Source: Bathymodiolus brooksi (lineage: Eukaryota > Mollusca > Bivalvia > Mytilida > Modiolidae). Taken from it: 64,000 bases of DNA. Every line of letters begins with the position of its first letter. Within the stretch, counting starts at the first letter, position 1. The notes under the pieces were generated by a model. It saw nothing but the letters and a program-made list of their open reading frames with translations, did no database searches and was not told where the DNA came from. The translations under genes were made by a program, and so were the position numbers. This document shows positions 42,501 through 57,500 of the stretch, one piece after another. Location: the NCBI GenBank assembly GCA_963680875.1, contig OY804580.1, positions 98,361,353 to 98,425,352 on the forward strand. The letters are read 5' to 3'.

Positions 42501-45500
42501 ACATGAAAGTTAGAAGATACCAAAGGATACTGTACATAACAAAATAAAGACGGAGCAATGCAAACTCCCGCCAAAACCGGGTTACCTCAGGTGCTCAAGA
42601 GAATAAGCAGTTCCTGTTCCACTTGAACAACACTAGCATCATATGATATGGCAATCGTGTACCAGGTTACATAAATAAATACAATAAATGGAAAACAACA
42701 AAAATACCACACAGTCGGAACAATTCCAATGTCTAATATCAAAATCGTAGAAAGGGACAAAATCGACACCCCTAACACACAAATACACAACAATCATTTT
42801 CCTGGCCTCGTACAGCACATCTAATGAATAATGACGGTTTAAGCCATTTTGTGGGCCCAAACATCCGGGAGTGTAACTGGAGCAACACGACAGTGTCACT
42901 ATTGGAGCAGGATCTGAATATCCTTCCGGAACATCTGAGTTAACTACTGGTATTTAGTAGGGTTCGTGTTGCCCATTGTTTAGGTGTCTGTGTTGTGTTT
43001 TGTAGATCATTGTTTGTCCTTTTGTTCCTTTTCTTTTGACCGTTGTAGACTGATTTTGTCTGTTTATATACTTATGAGTTTCGGCTTCCCCTTTGTAAGA
43101 TTGTTCGGAGTTCGGTAATTTGTTATTACCCTTATTTATTGTCTGTCCTTCTTCGAATTATGGCTTCTCATTACCACGTTAATATCTCTCCAAACCTTTC
43201 TTCGAATCTTATTAGACATGTTAGTAAAACATGGTTTTATGTTTTGATCGTAGTTTTGTTGACATTTAGGGTTTTTTATTAATAGATGTTCTTGTGGGTG
43301 TGCCAATTTGGATGTTTTGTTTTGTTTTTGGTGATAAAAAGAAAAACAAAAATACTACACAATCGGAACAGTCAAAAACACAACCGGAAAATGATAGAAA
43401 TATAGACAAAATCGATGTTCCTAACACACATATACATGCCATACAACTATACTGGCTTTGCACAAGCATTAAATAAAACAAATAGCGGGGTTAAACTTGC
43501 TATCACACAAAACGAACGACGTAAAAATTGACCAGATTTCAAGATGTTATGTGAACATATAAAAATAAAAACGTAGTTTTCGAATTTAGTGCGAACGACG
43601 CGTTTCTGGAATAACCTTCATCAAGTACGCTCAAAATGAAAAGATTTGAAAGCCAAATAATTTTAAAGTTTTTGAAAGCAAAAAAAACAAAGGGCCTAAA
43701 CAGGATAGCATAGCCAATATCGGCTAATGTCACCTTTGCATATTAATATTTGATTCAACATGTTTATATTACCATAGTAACTTCTTCACCATCCATAGAA
43801 AGTTGTCAAACAAGAGTCGTTGGTAGAAACGGAAGTGGTGAGGTATGGTCCAATAAAGGATCCCCAGAATGTTCATTGCAACAAAATATGTATGGCAGAT
43901 TTCAAGTTAGCCATTTCATAGCTGTGTTGATGGCAAATTTAAGCATTCTTATCAAGGAGCCATATAAGACAATTCGACCTAAGTTCGTACCAATGGAGCT
44001 ATTTGGGGTAACAGATGTTGACATTCGTATCAGAAAGATTTCTGTAACAGGTATGTATTCTACACAGAATAACATTAGCATACTATTTTAGTTATTAGAA
44101 TACGAATTTAAGTTGAAGTCATCAGTTCGAAATTTTATGGTCGTCACCATGACTTGGTTAACCTTTACGGACTATCTCTATCATTAATGATCATTCATAT
44201 GTTCCATTTGTCGTAATCACAATCACATTTTTTCCCTTCCATGACAACAGCTGTCCAAAATGAGTAGCACGACTTGTGTCACTAGTGAGGTAGAACTGCT
44301 TACCCTTGTGGAGTTCACCAATGGTATATTTTGTGGAGTTCGTGTTGCTCAATCTTTAGTTTTTAATGTAGTGTTTTCTAGATCATTATGTGTCCTATTG
44401 TACGTTTTCATTTGGCCACTGTATTGTCTGTCCTTCATCGATTTACGACTTCTGGTTACCTCTTTGGTATCTTCAAACAACTTTTCGAAGATTATCGTTC
44501 CAATAATCTGATATTAAATTAGATAATTGTTTAAATAACAAACTATGTTTCTAAATCTGCATTTACAATTGGACACATGTATTCGTATCTTATGAAATTA
44601 GATATATGTTTCTGCAGTTCGTTATTCATATAGTCACCACAAAGCAAAAAGAACCAGATCGTTCATTGAAGCAAATAATATATTCGTTGCGATTAAATAT
44701 TAGATCATGAACTGAATTAATAGCCTGTTATTACGACAAACAACCATTTGTAATGAGATACGTATATTGAACTTGGTATTAGAGATACTATGTTATTATA
44801 TTATGTTGGATATATTGCAGACGGTTATTACTTATATTTTTGTACTCTTACCATTTTATAAAGTCGGTAAACATCGATTTTCAGTAATAATAAAAATAAA
44901 TCCAGGAGGAGATATTAGCTATGAACAAACATGGTTATCTTCAAATAACTATATATACGCTAGAACAAACGAAGAGGCAATTACAAAAAATGAACAATCC
45001 AGCAATACGCCAACATTGGGAAGGAGACAGCAAAGATAAACAAAACAGAACACAGTAAACTAAACAATTTAGCGATACAGACCTCACCAACAAACATGGG
45101 ATGAACCCAGGTGATTGCGGTGGGTAAGCAGGTACCGCTTCTCACCCGGCGTGTTACTCATACAGTCAAGTCCTGTAATGTCTTGTTGGTGAGGAAAGAA
45201 ATAATATACAGAAAGGGGAAAAAATCAATCAAACTGATATTTCGTAGCGATGAACCATTTCGTTATGACGACCATATATTTTTCAACGATAAGCTAGGAG
45301 CAAAGTAGCCTGTCCAGAAAATCACTGCACTGGACAGAAGCTCTAGAATAACGTATCACTATCGTGACGTTCTCATTTACTAGATTAGCGGTTAGTGGGA
45401 ATCGGAGCATTGGATTATAGGTTTAAATTATTAGCTCTGTTACAGGTATACAAGCTATTGAAACATTCAATCTCAGAAAGAATGTCAAATTAACGATCAC

Positions 45501-48500
45501 AATCATAAACCTGATAAAAGATGATTTTAAATGCGGTAGTTGATAATTGAATAAATATTTGATGCTTAAGACATCCTTGCAAATTCCGCATTGTTGGCCA
45601 AAGAATGTTGGGTAAATCCATATATGGTCACACCATATTGAATATGGATATTCAATTATGCCATAACAAAATATTTCATTTTAATAGGATTAGAAAAAAA
45701 TCTGAGAAGAGAAGATATCCAGCTACAACAAACTCAGCCAACATTTGCTAACAAGAATATTACTATTGGGAACAACGAGACTCTAACAAACGGTGAAAAG
45801 TAATTAATGTTTTTCTTATGTCATACTCTGAAGAATGTTTAGCACTCAACAAAAATGAAAAACAAAGACATACCACACATTCAGAACAGTCTTATTTAAA
45901 CGTTAGATAAAACTTAAGAGGCAATCAAGAATAGACAATCCAGAAACAGAGGCAATTTTGGGCACAAGAGACAAAGAAGACAAACACAAATACACAGCAT
46001 AGAACAATAAAATGAGAAGTAAACCCGGTGGTAAACCCATGTGATCTCGGGTGGTAAGCAGCTCCTGTTTCTCATAAAACGCCCTTCGTGTTCTTCGCAT
46101 AGTCAAGTAGGATAAAAGTCTTGTCTGGTGACAGCGAAAATCATAATCTCCGTAAAAGGAAAATGATCCAATGACGTCTAAAATCGTCGAAACAGAGTCA
46201 AAATATATACTCTTAGCACAATACACATGACTGCTCACTTCCGTGCTTGGTATAGGTACATAAATAATAGGTGGGTAACTGATTTGATTAATTATTGATT
46301 GTCGGTTGGCATCAAGTGAACAGTATTTATTGATTGTCTCTTAGGTTTTTCTAACGTTTGTTTATTAGGAGAATAAGTTCACCATAAACATATAATGTAT
46401 AATTGCCACAAGAACAATTGGTGATAATGGAAAAGTTCTGAAAGATTTCCCCGGGACGAGCCACCAGCTCCCACTACTAATAAACCGTTGTAATTGATGA
46501 AGCTGAAAAAGGTTCTGCAATAAGCGTAATATTCCCCAATCACGCGACACGTATATATGCGTCCCGTCTAATGCAAAACTAGAAGAAGCCCCTTGCTTAG
46601 GGGTTGATACGAGCAGTGGATACACTGGATCCTATTTCTATGCTCCCTGGGTTCCTATGAAGATGGCAGTTTGTTTGATGATTGCATGCTTAGTAACAAG
46701 AATTTCATAGCGTATTTTTACAGATGAAACATATCACTAGTTTCAATTCGCATATTTGCACATGTAGGATATATATACTTAGTTTCCTGTCTAATGTTTT
46801 GTAGATCATGTCTGTCCTTTTTCTTTTGGCCATTATATTGTCTGTCCTTCTTTGACTTACGGCTTCTGATCACCACATTGGTATCTTAAAACTATTCTTA
46901 ATATACTAGAAAGGGAAATTATAATCAACCTATAGAATTGAATTAAGATCAACTTAATGACAGTGTAGGATTTCCGATTTATTGTGTTTAACGCCACTTT
47001 CAGCAATATTTCAGCTATATCATGGCGACCAGTTTTAGTGTTTGAAGAAGCCGGAGAGAACCACCGACCATGGGCAAGCAACTGGTAAACTTGATCACTT
47101 GTGGCTCCGAGTCGAGTACACCTTTTTTGTAATTTACAAAGCCGGGCGCGAATCCACTCCGTATTGGTGATAGGCTTGTATGAGTTGTTAGGTATTCCAA
47201 CTACCTAACTCATTGAGCCACCCGGGTCCTTAATTACATTGTGAATTGTACTACATGTAATACTATTTTTTATTGGAATAATAGAAATTATAAACAAACC
47301 GAAATCTTTGATTACTTCCATGGTTTTTTTCAACTTAGGTTGTGCCTAATCTACACTGTATATGGTGGTGGATTTCTTGTTTCAAAGGATATACATTCAT
47401 CTACACACGTTACCATAAATATACCATATGATAAAACGACAACTTCAAAACAGATCTGTTACACTTATGATAGAATGGTTCCAGTACACTGTTCTCAGAA
47501 AGGTAGCTGTAAATCAGAACCAATGACTTTATCAAAGAGACTGACGAGTTCTAGGGTAATAACAATTAATATTGAAGGTTGGCTTGACCCCTACCCAACG
47601 AATGGCCACCAATCACTTGCGTCTGGAATAGAAATGTTTGAAATAAATATTTACGAAGTCACAGAATCTACTTCCACTACCTTAATGAGGGACACAAAAA
47701 CAATGGGGAATTACACCCTAGAACCAAATGCCACTGAAGTTGGAATTACTTTACCTGATAAAAATCCTATGCTTTATTCAATTTTCCTGGAAGTTAAGGA
47801 CAGGGCAAACAACGTACGGCAAGCTAGGAGATTTGTGTTATTCGACAAATCATCAACGGTAGTCAAATATGACAGAAAACCTTTCCGAGTAACATCTGCA
47901 TCAACACAAAGCAGTTTTAAATGGCAAGTAAAGAACGAGAAATTATGTTTCTCCTGGAAAGACCGATTTTACAACAGTGAAAGTAGAAATAACAATTTAC
48001 TCCGACCGTTGAAATTGGAAGATAAATTACAAGGTCATTACGATCAGATCGTTGGTCCACTTCCGGTCAATGGTACACAGAATGTGAACGGATTGACTGA
48101 ATTTAACTATTTTCTGAACAAAAATAACAATACAGCGGTTCTGAATGGAAAGGTTTCCAATTTTATGTCCGAGTCTGTTTGTCTAACAGCACATATTGAT
48201 GATGGTGATATATTTACATTTGAAATTCAGGCAAAAGATATAATGAACCATACATTGAATGACAGTGTATCTGTTAACATCGATACCTCTGTACCGGAAA
48301 TAACAGATATATGGTTAGTACGGGGCGGTCAGGAACAAATTTATGTACACCATAGTTCTGACTTGTCGCTGATGACTATTAAGTTTAAGTCATTTGATAT
48401 TCATAGCGGACTTAGAGAGGTTAAGTGGGCTTTTGGTGTGTATGAAAATAAAACAGTGCTGATTGAAAAAGCAGTTGGAATCACACCGATAAACACTTTG

Positions 48501-51500
48501 GTGAGTAATATATACTTTCTCTTCTACCGATGTTATATAATTTATCTAAGATTCTATACAGAAATCAAAAATTAAACCATGAAAAAAATCGAATGTACTA
48601 GAAATGTATATATCAAAATTAGTACGCACGACGCATTTCTTGAATAACCTTCGTCAGGCATGATCAAGGTCAAAAGGCTGGAAACGAGATAATTTCCTTG
48701 ATAGAGTATTATCTACCTAGGGCAACGTTGAAGGCATCACTTCGAAAGTTTTACGGTCGCCACCATGACTTGGCTAACCGCTATGGAATATCTGTGTCAC
48801 AAATGATCAAGCATATGTTCCGTTTGTCATAATCATCACAATTCGGTCTTTTCCGCATTCATGAAAACAGGGATTGTAACAAGAGTAACACGGAGTGTGC
48901 CACTAGTGGAACAGGAACTGCGTACACGTCCACAACACTTAATTAATCCCTGGTTTTTAGTGGGGTTCGTGTTGCTCAATCGTTAGTTATCTGTGTAGTG
49001 TGTTGTAGATTATATTCTTTACTTTTGGTCTTTTTCTTTTTGATATTGTATTGTCTGTAATTTTAGGATGGATGTGTAAATAATACAGACTGCTACTGTC
49101 CGATAATTGGTAACTGTTCTACTGCAACATACGTAGCTGATTTGACGAAATTAAGAACCACCGAAAAACATAAAGGAAATCACAATAGAAGGTATTTCTT
49201 TACAATTAAAGTAATAAATGCTGCATACCTTGTTGCAATAGAGCATATAGATGTATTGGTTGATGAGTCACCACCGGAAGTTGGCATAGTATTAGAAGGC
49301 CCGATGGGAAGTCCGGATATTGATTATACGAGTTCTGACGATATCACAGTTCATTGGCATGACTTCATTGACCACGAAAGTGGAATCAAATTTTACAGAA
49401 TCGCGCTCGGAAGAGAATGCTTTTATAATTTGAAAGATTTTACACCGGGTCAATATAATGATTCAATCGTGCAAGAATCCTCCCACAATTCTCTTAAAAC
49501 TGTATTTCCGGATGGTGTAGGACAGTATTTTGTTACTGTAATAGCCTACAATTACGCAATGAGTCCTTCCAAACCGGTATGTTCCGATGGAGTCACATTA
49601 GATAAGAGTATTCCGAATGTAAGCAACGTGAGGATAAAAAATGCCAAAACAGTTCAATCTATTGGTTGCCATGACAAGAAACCGTGGCTAATTAAAGAGG
49701 ATACGAGTAAAATTAAACTGATTAGTGATACATGTTTTCATATCTGTGCAAATGAGCCAAATGATGAAATATTAAGTGTTTTACCGGAACAAATGAAAAA
49801 CAAATCAGAAAGTGCTGATGTTTCCTCATTTTTATGCAGCATGCTTGAAAGATATAGACATAATATGATTTATACACCATCAGACCTCTTCGAAATACAT
49901 TGGGATATTACGGAAGACCACAGCCAGATCGCAAATATATACATTGGTTTTGGAAGAGATATAACTTCCATAGGTTCACCAGATCTAATGCCATACGTAA
50001 AAGTCCATGATCCTACAAAATACATTCAGCGACATCCTGGTTTAATTGGAGAGGAGAGGGTATATGCTTTCTTAAAAGTCCAGAATCGTGCAAGTTTAGA
50101 GAGAAATATTTGGTTTGGACCAATATTAGCTGATGAAACTCCACCAATATGTGCATCTTTCATTCGTTCTGATGTTGAAGGTGATAATTTGGTTGTTAAA
50201 TGGACAGACGCCATCTTTTTTGATACTGAACAAAAAGAAAAAATTGGAAAGATTATGTTCCGAATAGGTATGTTTTAAGTTTGTTCCTTAATTTCCTATC
50301 CTCACATATAACAGTATAATGATCAAACTAATAAATAACACACACTCAAACTAGTTTGACGATCACGTTAAATAAAGTTTTTGAATCTTTCTTTCATTGC
50401 GATCAGCTTGTATATGTTAACTACGTCATGTGTCACAGTTCAAGCAACCAATCATCTAATAGTCTAAAAATCATGTGACAGCATAGTAGTTATTGGAAAT
50501 AGTTAGAGAGCTTCCGAATGTAAATGAAATATGAAATTAGCTGACCCAATATGATCTTTTCTAATTTGTAGTTATCCCAAAAATATTAGTTTAAAATGTG
50601 ATCTGTTGGGAGAGATTTCGTATTGAATATTAAAGGACACTATTGTGTGACTGGGTATATGTTATTTCTGTCTGTATATATCGCTATATATATCTACATA
50701 TATATATAATATGATGTTAATATTATCGATGTGGCGAAGTCGATCAGATGGATAGGTCTACTACAAAATCTCTGTGTATTCGAAATAGCCAATATGCACT
50801 ATTAACAGAACAAAAAATAAATACCAAACTGGGTTTGATATTGAGAGGTGAATTTAGTTTAGGTATTTGGTAATGTTGGTCAAGTAACTTATTTGACATA
50901 TATATAGTCCCATATTATTTTGAAAAATAAAGACGTGGATATCTAATTCAATTCAAACGACGCGTTTCTAGAATAACCTTCATCAGGTACGCTGAAAGTC
51001 AACAGACTGGAAACAAGATAATTTAAAAGTCTTTGAGGAAAAGAAAATCAAAAGTAATAAACCAAGATAGGTAAGAAAATTATTAAAATGACATTTATGT
51101 TTCGATTAAATAGTATTAGATGTTGTTTCCTTTTTGCTGAATCGTGTGCTTTCTACCTTACAATGTGATAATTCTATCCAAATGAATAATTCTAATGTTA
51201 TTGACAGAAACCACGTGAGTGACTGCAATCGATCTTACACATCTAAATACCATCATTATACATAGTATTTTACATTTATCTGCAGTTTAATATACTTTAA
51301 ATGTCTTTGCAAAAGGTGTGGAGGGAAAATTTATAACGCCGTACTTAGAATGGAACATCAAATCTCACGGTGGACAATGCGGACTTGGACACCAGTGTAT
51401 AAAATATCCGGTTCGCAGACTTCAGAAATACGACTCCATGTTAGGCGCCATGTTCTTTGTACAGCTCCACGTGTATAACTATGCAGATCACTTCTGTAGT

Positions 51501-54500
51501 GTTAACAGCAGACCGATCCAATTACCATCATTATTTCCTCCACAAGAGGGCGTTGTAATGGACGTGTATCCCGACAGCCTATCGCCTTACCTAGACACAG
51601 ATGTGACATTTAACACAACTGTTTATTGTTTTGTATGGAGAGGGTTTGGTCATCATGAGAATGTACAGCTGATGGTTGGTCTTGGAACAAGACGGAAGTC
51701 GGATGATGTTGTAAAATTTCATAATATCAACGAAGTGGGATATTTGTGTGAGGAATATAACGGTACAGAATATACAAAGTATTTCGTTACTATGAAGGCT
51801 TCTTGTTCCGGCGGCACAACATATATTTCGTCCGACGGTTTTACAGTCCTGAAGAAGAGAGATATATCGTCATCGTTAAAGGTTTTCCATGGCAGTATTT
51901 GTAACAAAACAAATTACATACAAATGACAAAATCGAACACGGAGACAAAATTACATCTATCGCAACACCTAACGCCTGGTTCGACTTATTCTTTAACAAG
52001 TCCATCCAATGCTAGTGAATCATTTACTCTAATAAATATCAATATTTATATCAAGAAGTGGCATATCTTCACTACCAAAACCATGGTAACGTTTATACCA
52101 CTTGATTCGATATCTCAATTAAATCTAAAACTCAACAACAATGAATCTAATTCAACTTTCAACTTTGACATTGAACTCTGTAAATATGACCCTGCAATGG
52201 CTGTTCAGTCATCAAATTCATTGATACCTATCCATTGGTCACTTCCGGACAAATATGCGGAATATATATCACATTATGAGACCGGTATATGTAAAATGTC
52301 ATCGTCGGATAAAAGCAGCTGTAACGATGACATGATATTTACACTAAGTGGTAATGAGACGACACAATATTTTCAAGGACACTTTAATGATGGATTCTAT
52401 AAAGCAGCTGTCAGACCCTGCTTTGGACATACATGTTTGGAACCAGTCTGGTCAAAGGGAATTAAAATTAAAAACACCATGACAAGTCCAATAATAACAG
52501 AAGCAACCGGATCTACAGAGCTGACTTGTTTTAAGACAAATATAAGCTTGGACAGGTTCCAATGTACTTCTGGTGCCGATAGAACATTTGCTGTTGGTTA
52601 TAGATGGGCGTTATTTAGTGACGGAATGGGACAGAATATGATATCTGACTGGAGAATACTGACGAATACAATACAGTCATCAACAGTTCAGGTACTAGTT
52701 TAAACGACTTAACTTAGATAATTATCTATGCATCATTTAAACACCTTGTTTATATAATTATATATTGTGAGTAGGAATGATAACAAATAATGGCCACCGA
52801 CACAGCCTTAATAAAACACATTAGTATCTATTGTGTGCAATTCAATGTATGAATCCAAAGACAGCAACAACAAAACAACAAAGCAAAAAAGAAAAAAACC
52901 CCACACTCAATAATTTAAAGCGTATCATAAATTCAGTTTCCATCTTATTTTATCGTTTTATGTTTCCTTTCCTGTTTTTTATTCACTTTCCCATTAGCAA
53001 TTTTAAAGAGTTTGAATGGAGTTTTCCTTTGCATCATGACAAATAATACAAACTTATTCAAAATATTCCATTGATTATACAATCACATCTATAGGTATTA
53101 TGTCAAGCATAAACGTTGAATGTTGCACATTACAATGACCTAATAATCAGGAAACACAATAATGACAAATTATTTTGCTATGCATGTTTTTACAGGATTC
53201 TGAATGTTTTAGGCTTCCAGTATATTCTCATAAAAAGTTGTACGCCTGTGTGAATGCCTTCTGTTTGTTTGGACCCAGCCATCTTACATGTTTGTCAATT
53301 AACATGACAAGCGATCCAAATAAATATAACAAATACATTTTATATGATTTGAACCTAAACGACCCCCTTGCAAAAAATATTCAACAATATCAGTATAGCA
53401 TGAATATTGGGGACAATCTTGGTAGACTACACGATCTAGAGATGGACTTTACAGACCGTAGTGCTAGAGTAGGGGGATTTATACTTGGACACACTGATGT
53501 AATGATTGAATGGTATCTAATGAAAGTACAAAACATTCCGCATGGACGATGTTCTCTGGATCCTTCATGTGTTACTGTCAAAAATACATCTTCTGGCTTT
53601 GTTGACTTTGACAACCCACCACTAACAGAGAGTGGAGTATTTTACCTGTGCGCTATTGTGCACCAAACAGACATTGATAATGTACAAACTAAACATGTAT
53701 GCAGTGACGGATTTTTCGTTGATGAAAGTTCTCCAATGAAGGGACATGTAACAATAGAATCCACTAACGGCTATATAATTGAAGCGTCTGAAATGACAAT
53801 ACGTTGGACTGGATTCCAGGGAAATCGCGAAGCTGTGGTTCTTGGATACCCTTCTGATATAGCATTTTACCAATATGCAGTAGGTATGGTTAATAAACAT
53901 ATGTGTGCTTAATAATTATTTATGGTTATGTGTAATTCTGAAATATCATTCAATAAAAATACAGAATTTATTTTAGATACAATATTGATAGGAAAATAGC
54001 ATTTGCATACACTATCTCTTTTTCATAACATCTAATTAGGCAAAGGAATACTATTTTGTCAATGTTGACAGCTATCGCATAAATTTATGTTTTAATTGAA
54101 ATACTGACTAGTGAGTACGTTAGTGTTGTTTAACGCGATATGAGCAATGCTTTATGATATGCTTGTATCATGGCGAGAACAATTTACAGTTGATGAGATG
54201 ATGATGATATGGTTTTGTACTAGATCACCATGCTTGGTTTGATCGTTTTGATGCTAACATAACAGTCTGTATACTTAGAGGAGAAGCATACCTATGTACA
54301 CAGTCTTTAATTTGACCTCATTAGCTCTCGGACCCACGATCTTTCACACACGTGACGAGCCGGCTTACCAGTACATCATCGATGCAGTTTGATTAATATA
54401 AAAAGTTGCTATATCGGAATTTGATTTATGAAAACTAATTCCTCATAATTTTTGTACAAAATAAACGTCTAATATAATATACCACATACACTTAATCACG

Positions 54501-57500
54501 TACTATAGACATAATATTAGGAACATATTTCCCCAGAAAATTTCTTCATGTACCGTAATTTGATATTTCTCAAGACCTATTTTTATTAGGAAATATCTCA
54601 TTTATTTTATCAGGTAACCATCCAGGTTCTGATGACGTATTATCCTTTACGACTGCCGGTCTGTCACAGTCTAAAACAATTAGGAATCTCGATCTAAAGA
54701 CAGGACAAGCTTATTATACCACCGTCAGAGGTATTTGAAATAAAAAGAGATAGAAACTAGTACATTTATTATGTGGTACAAGCTATGATGTAGTACCAAA
54801 TAAAATAAGATAACATAAAATATGAAAATAAAAATAAAGGCTAATAAAATGATTGTAGTATATTTTGAAAATATATCAGAACATGAAAACGGTTATGTCA
54901 AGCTTGTGTGTTTTGCAGACACTAACTTGCAACGGCTAGTAAAGATAAATGAAATACAATGTAGAACTTCAAAATCAGAAAAATATTAACATGTTACCTA
55001 TATATGTTAAGGATAACTATGAATATTATTGTCATACAGCTGATTCTCAGCACAATTTATGGAACAACTATAGTTGAAAATAATAGACCTTTATCATAGT
55101 AAGAAAAGGTACCCGTTCTAGTAAGAGCAACGGAAAGGACAAAGAAATTTAATATAAAAATTAGGGAGAGGGGGGGGAATGTGAAATGTAATTGGAACTA
55201 GAAAATTCACAAGTTGTTACAGCATAAACATGTTGTTCAGATTATGGGGAAAATATGTTATTTTCATTGAGCTTTGCATGAAATGGGAACTTTAGCCCCC
55301 TCTGTTCCCCCAAAAATCACCCTAAAGGGAAATAACTCATATAACACATTTTATTTTAGAAATGTATATTAAGGAATAATTCACCAAGGAGACATGTACA
55401 TAGGCAATTAATATGTTTTATATGGATAAATATATGTCTCTTAAACTATTATTGATTTATTTTACTATTCTTCATTTCAGAACGTAAATTACAGAAGCCT
55501 TGATATTTGAGATAATGCCTGCAATGCACCCCTATGTACATGTATTTTTAAACCACGCGAATAAGATATTTATTTAATCCAAACTCGATCTAAAACAAAT
55601 CCACAGGGTTGTTCTACTTGATTCAAAATATACACTATTGGTTGTTTTTCCATCGAGACATGTGTTTATACTTATTTTATTTGTGTTATACATATACTTT
55701 ATACAATTAAAACATATATGTATTCTCTAAAACGATTTCGTTAGACATATCAATGGCTTAACTATTTTATATCAAAGGGATTGACAACATTTTGTATTTC
55801 AGCTTTCAACCATTTAAACAAATCTGTAGAAGGTTATTCAGATGTTGTAATCTATGACAACACACCACCACTTACAGGAAGGATAAACATTACCAGTAGC
55901 GGCTTGAACAGTTTTGTAACAGCACAACATTTGTCTATAGAATGGTCCGATATTCAGGATGACGAGAGTGGAATACACAAAATAGAAATAGGCATAGGAT
56001 CCTCCAATAGATCAACAGATATAATACCATTTAGAGAATTTGTGGATTATGCTGAAATTGATGAAAATTACTGCTTTCAAGATGGCCATACGTATTTTGC
56101 AATTTTAAAGGTAGTTTTATATTGAGTGAGTGATTGTTGTGTATCGCCAGTTCAGTAATTTTCAGCTCTATCATGGCGATAACAAGTTGACATTCAATGA
56201 TATGATGATAAGATTCGCTTTATACTAGACCAAGACGCTGAGTTGGATTTGTAAAGTGCTAGCTTACTGAAACAACAATCCGCGGATAGACATGTCGCTC
56301 CACTTGGACACATTATTCTGATTAGATGCCAACCAGTCTTTGTTCTTCCTACTTCTTAATGTTGAGTGCTTAGCAGAGAAGGAAGAAACACCAATTTTAT
56401 AGTCTTTGGTTTGACCCGACCGGGACTCGAACCCACAATCTACCACACTCGAGGAGAGCACGCTAACCATTACGCCACCGATGCGGTTCTTATATATTGA
56501 TTATTCAAATCACGTGCCGATAATGAATCTATTATTCATTTGTGTTAAATGGTTGAATAAATTTGTTTTCTGAAGTACGCAATGAATCTGGAATCAAACG
56601 TGTAACCGATTTGTTAGCCAACGCTGCTATTAAAGTTCACGATGGTGAACATGGAGATTATCATCCTTTGAATAGTTCTTAGTATCTTCTTTTTGTTTAT
56701 ACAGGGACCGTCGTGGCCGTAATCGTATGGTTGTTGGATCTATAACTACCTATGTAATAAATGACTATCAACACTAACGTTGTGAGTTTGAAAACCGGTC
56801 AGGCGAAGTGAAGTGTACTCGATACAACATTTTGTGATAAAGTTTGTTTTAATAGTTAGCATCTTTCCATATGTATACCTCACCTATTGTTGAGTTCGAA
56901 TCACACTCATGCCGAGATGTACTCGATACAGCATCATGTGATAAGTTTGTCAGTAACCTGCGACAGGTGGTTTTCTTCGGGCACTCCGATTTCTTCCACC
57001 AATAAAACTGACCGCCAGGATATAACTAAGATATTGTTGAAAGTGGCGTTAAATACCACAACCCTAAACATAGTGTTGAACGTAGCATTACTCACCTATA
57101 TAGATACATTAATTTATTGGTGTTAACATTCTTACTATGAATATTAACTTACAATAACCTATTAAATAATCAACAGACTTAAAGCCATATATATTATAAT
57201 GTCTGTGTCTGTGGTAAGCATCATATTTATATTCTTTAGGCTACTAATAGAGCAAGACTTTCGTCATACACACTCTCGGGATCGTTTATAATTGATAGTT
57301 CACCGCCACAGATTGGCCATGTAATGGACGTATTACCATCGTTGAATGCTACCAAGGTATTTATATATAAGCATTAAAAAACGGTAAGCATATTTTTGAT
57401 GGCATACAAAAGAAAATGTTGAACATGTTAATTTTGTTTTAATAGTTAGTTAATTCTTTTTGGCATTTTTATTGAATCACAAAGTGCATCCTTCAATGTG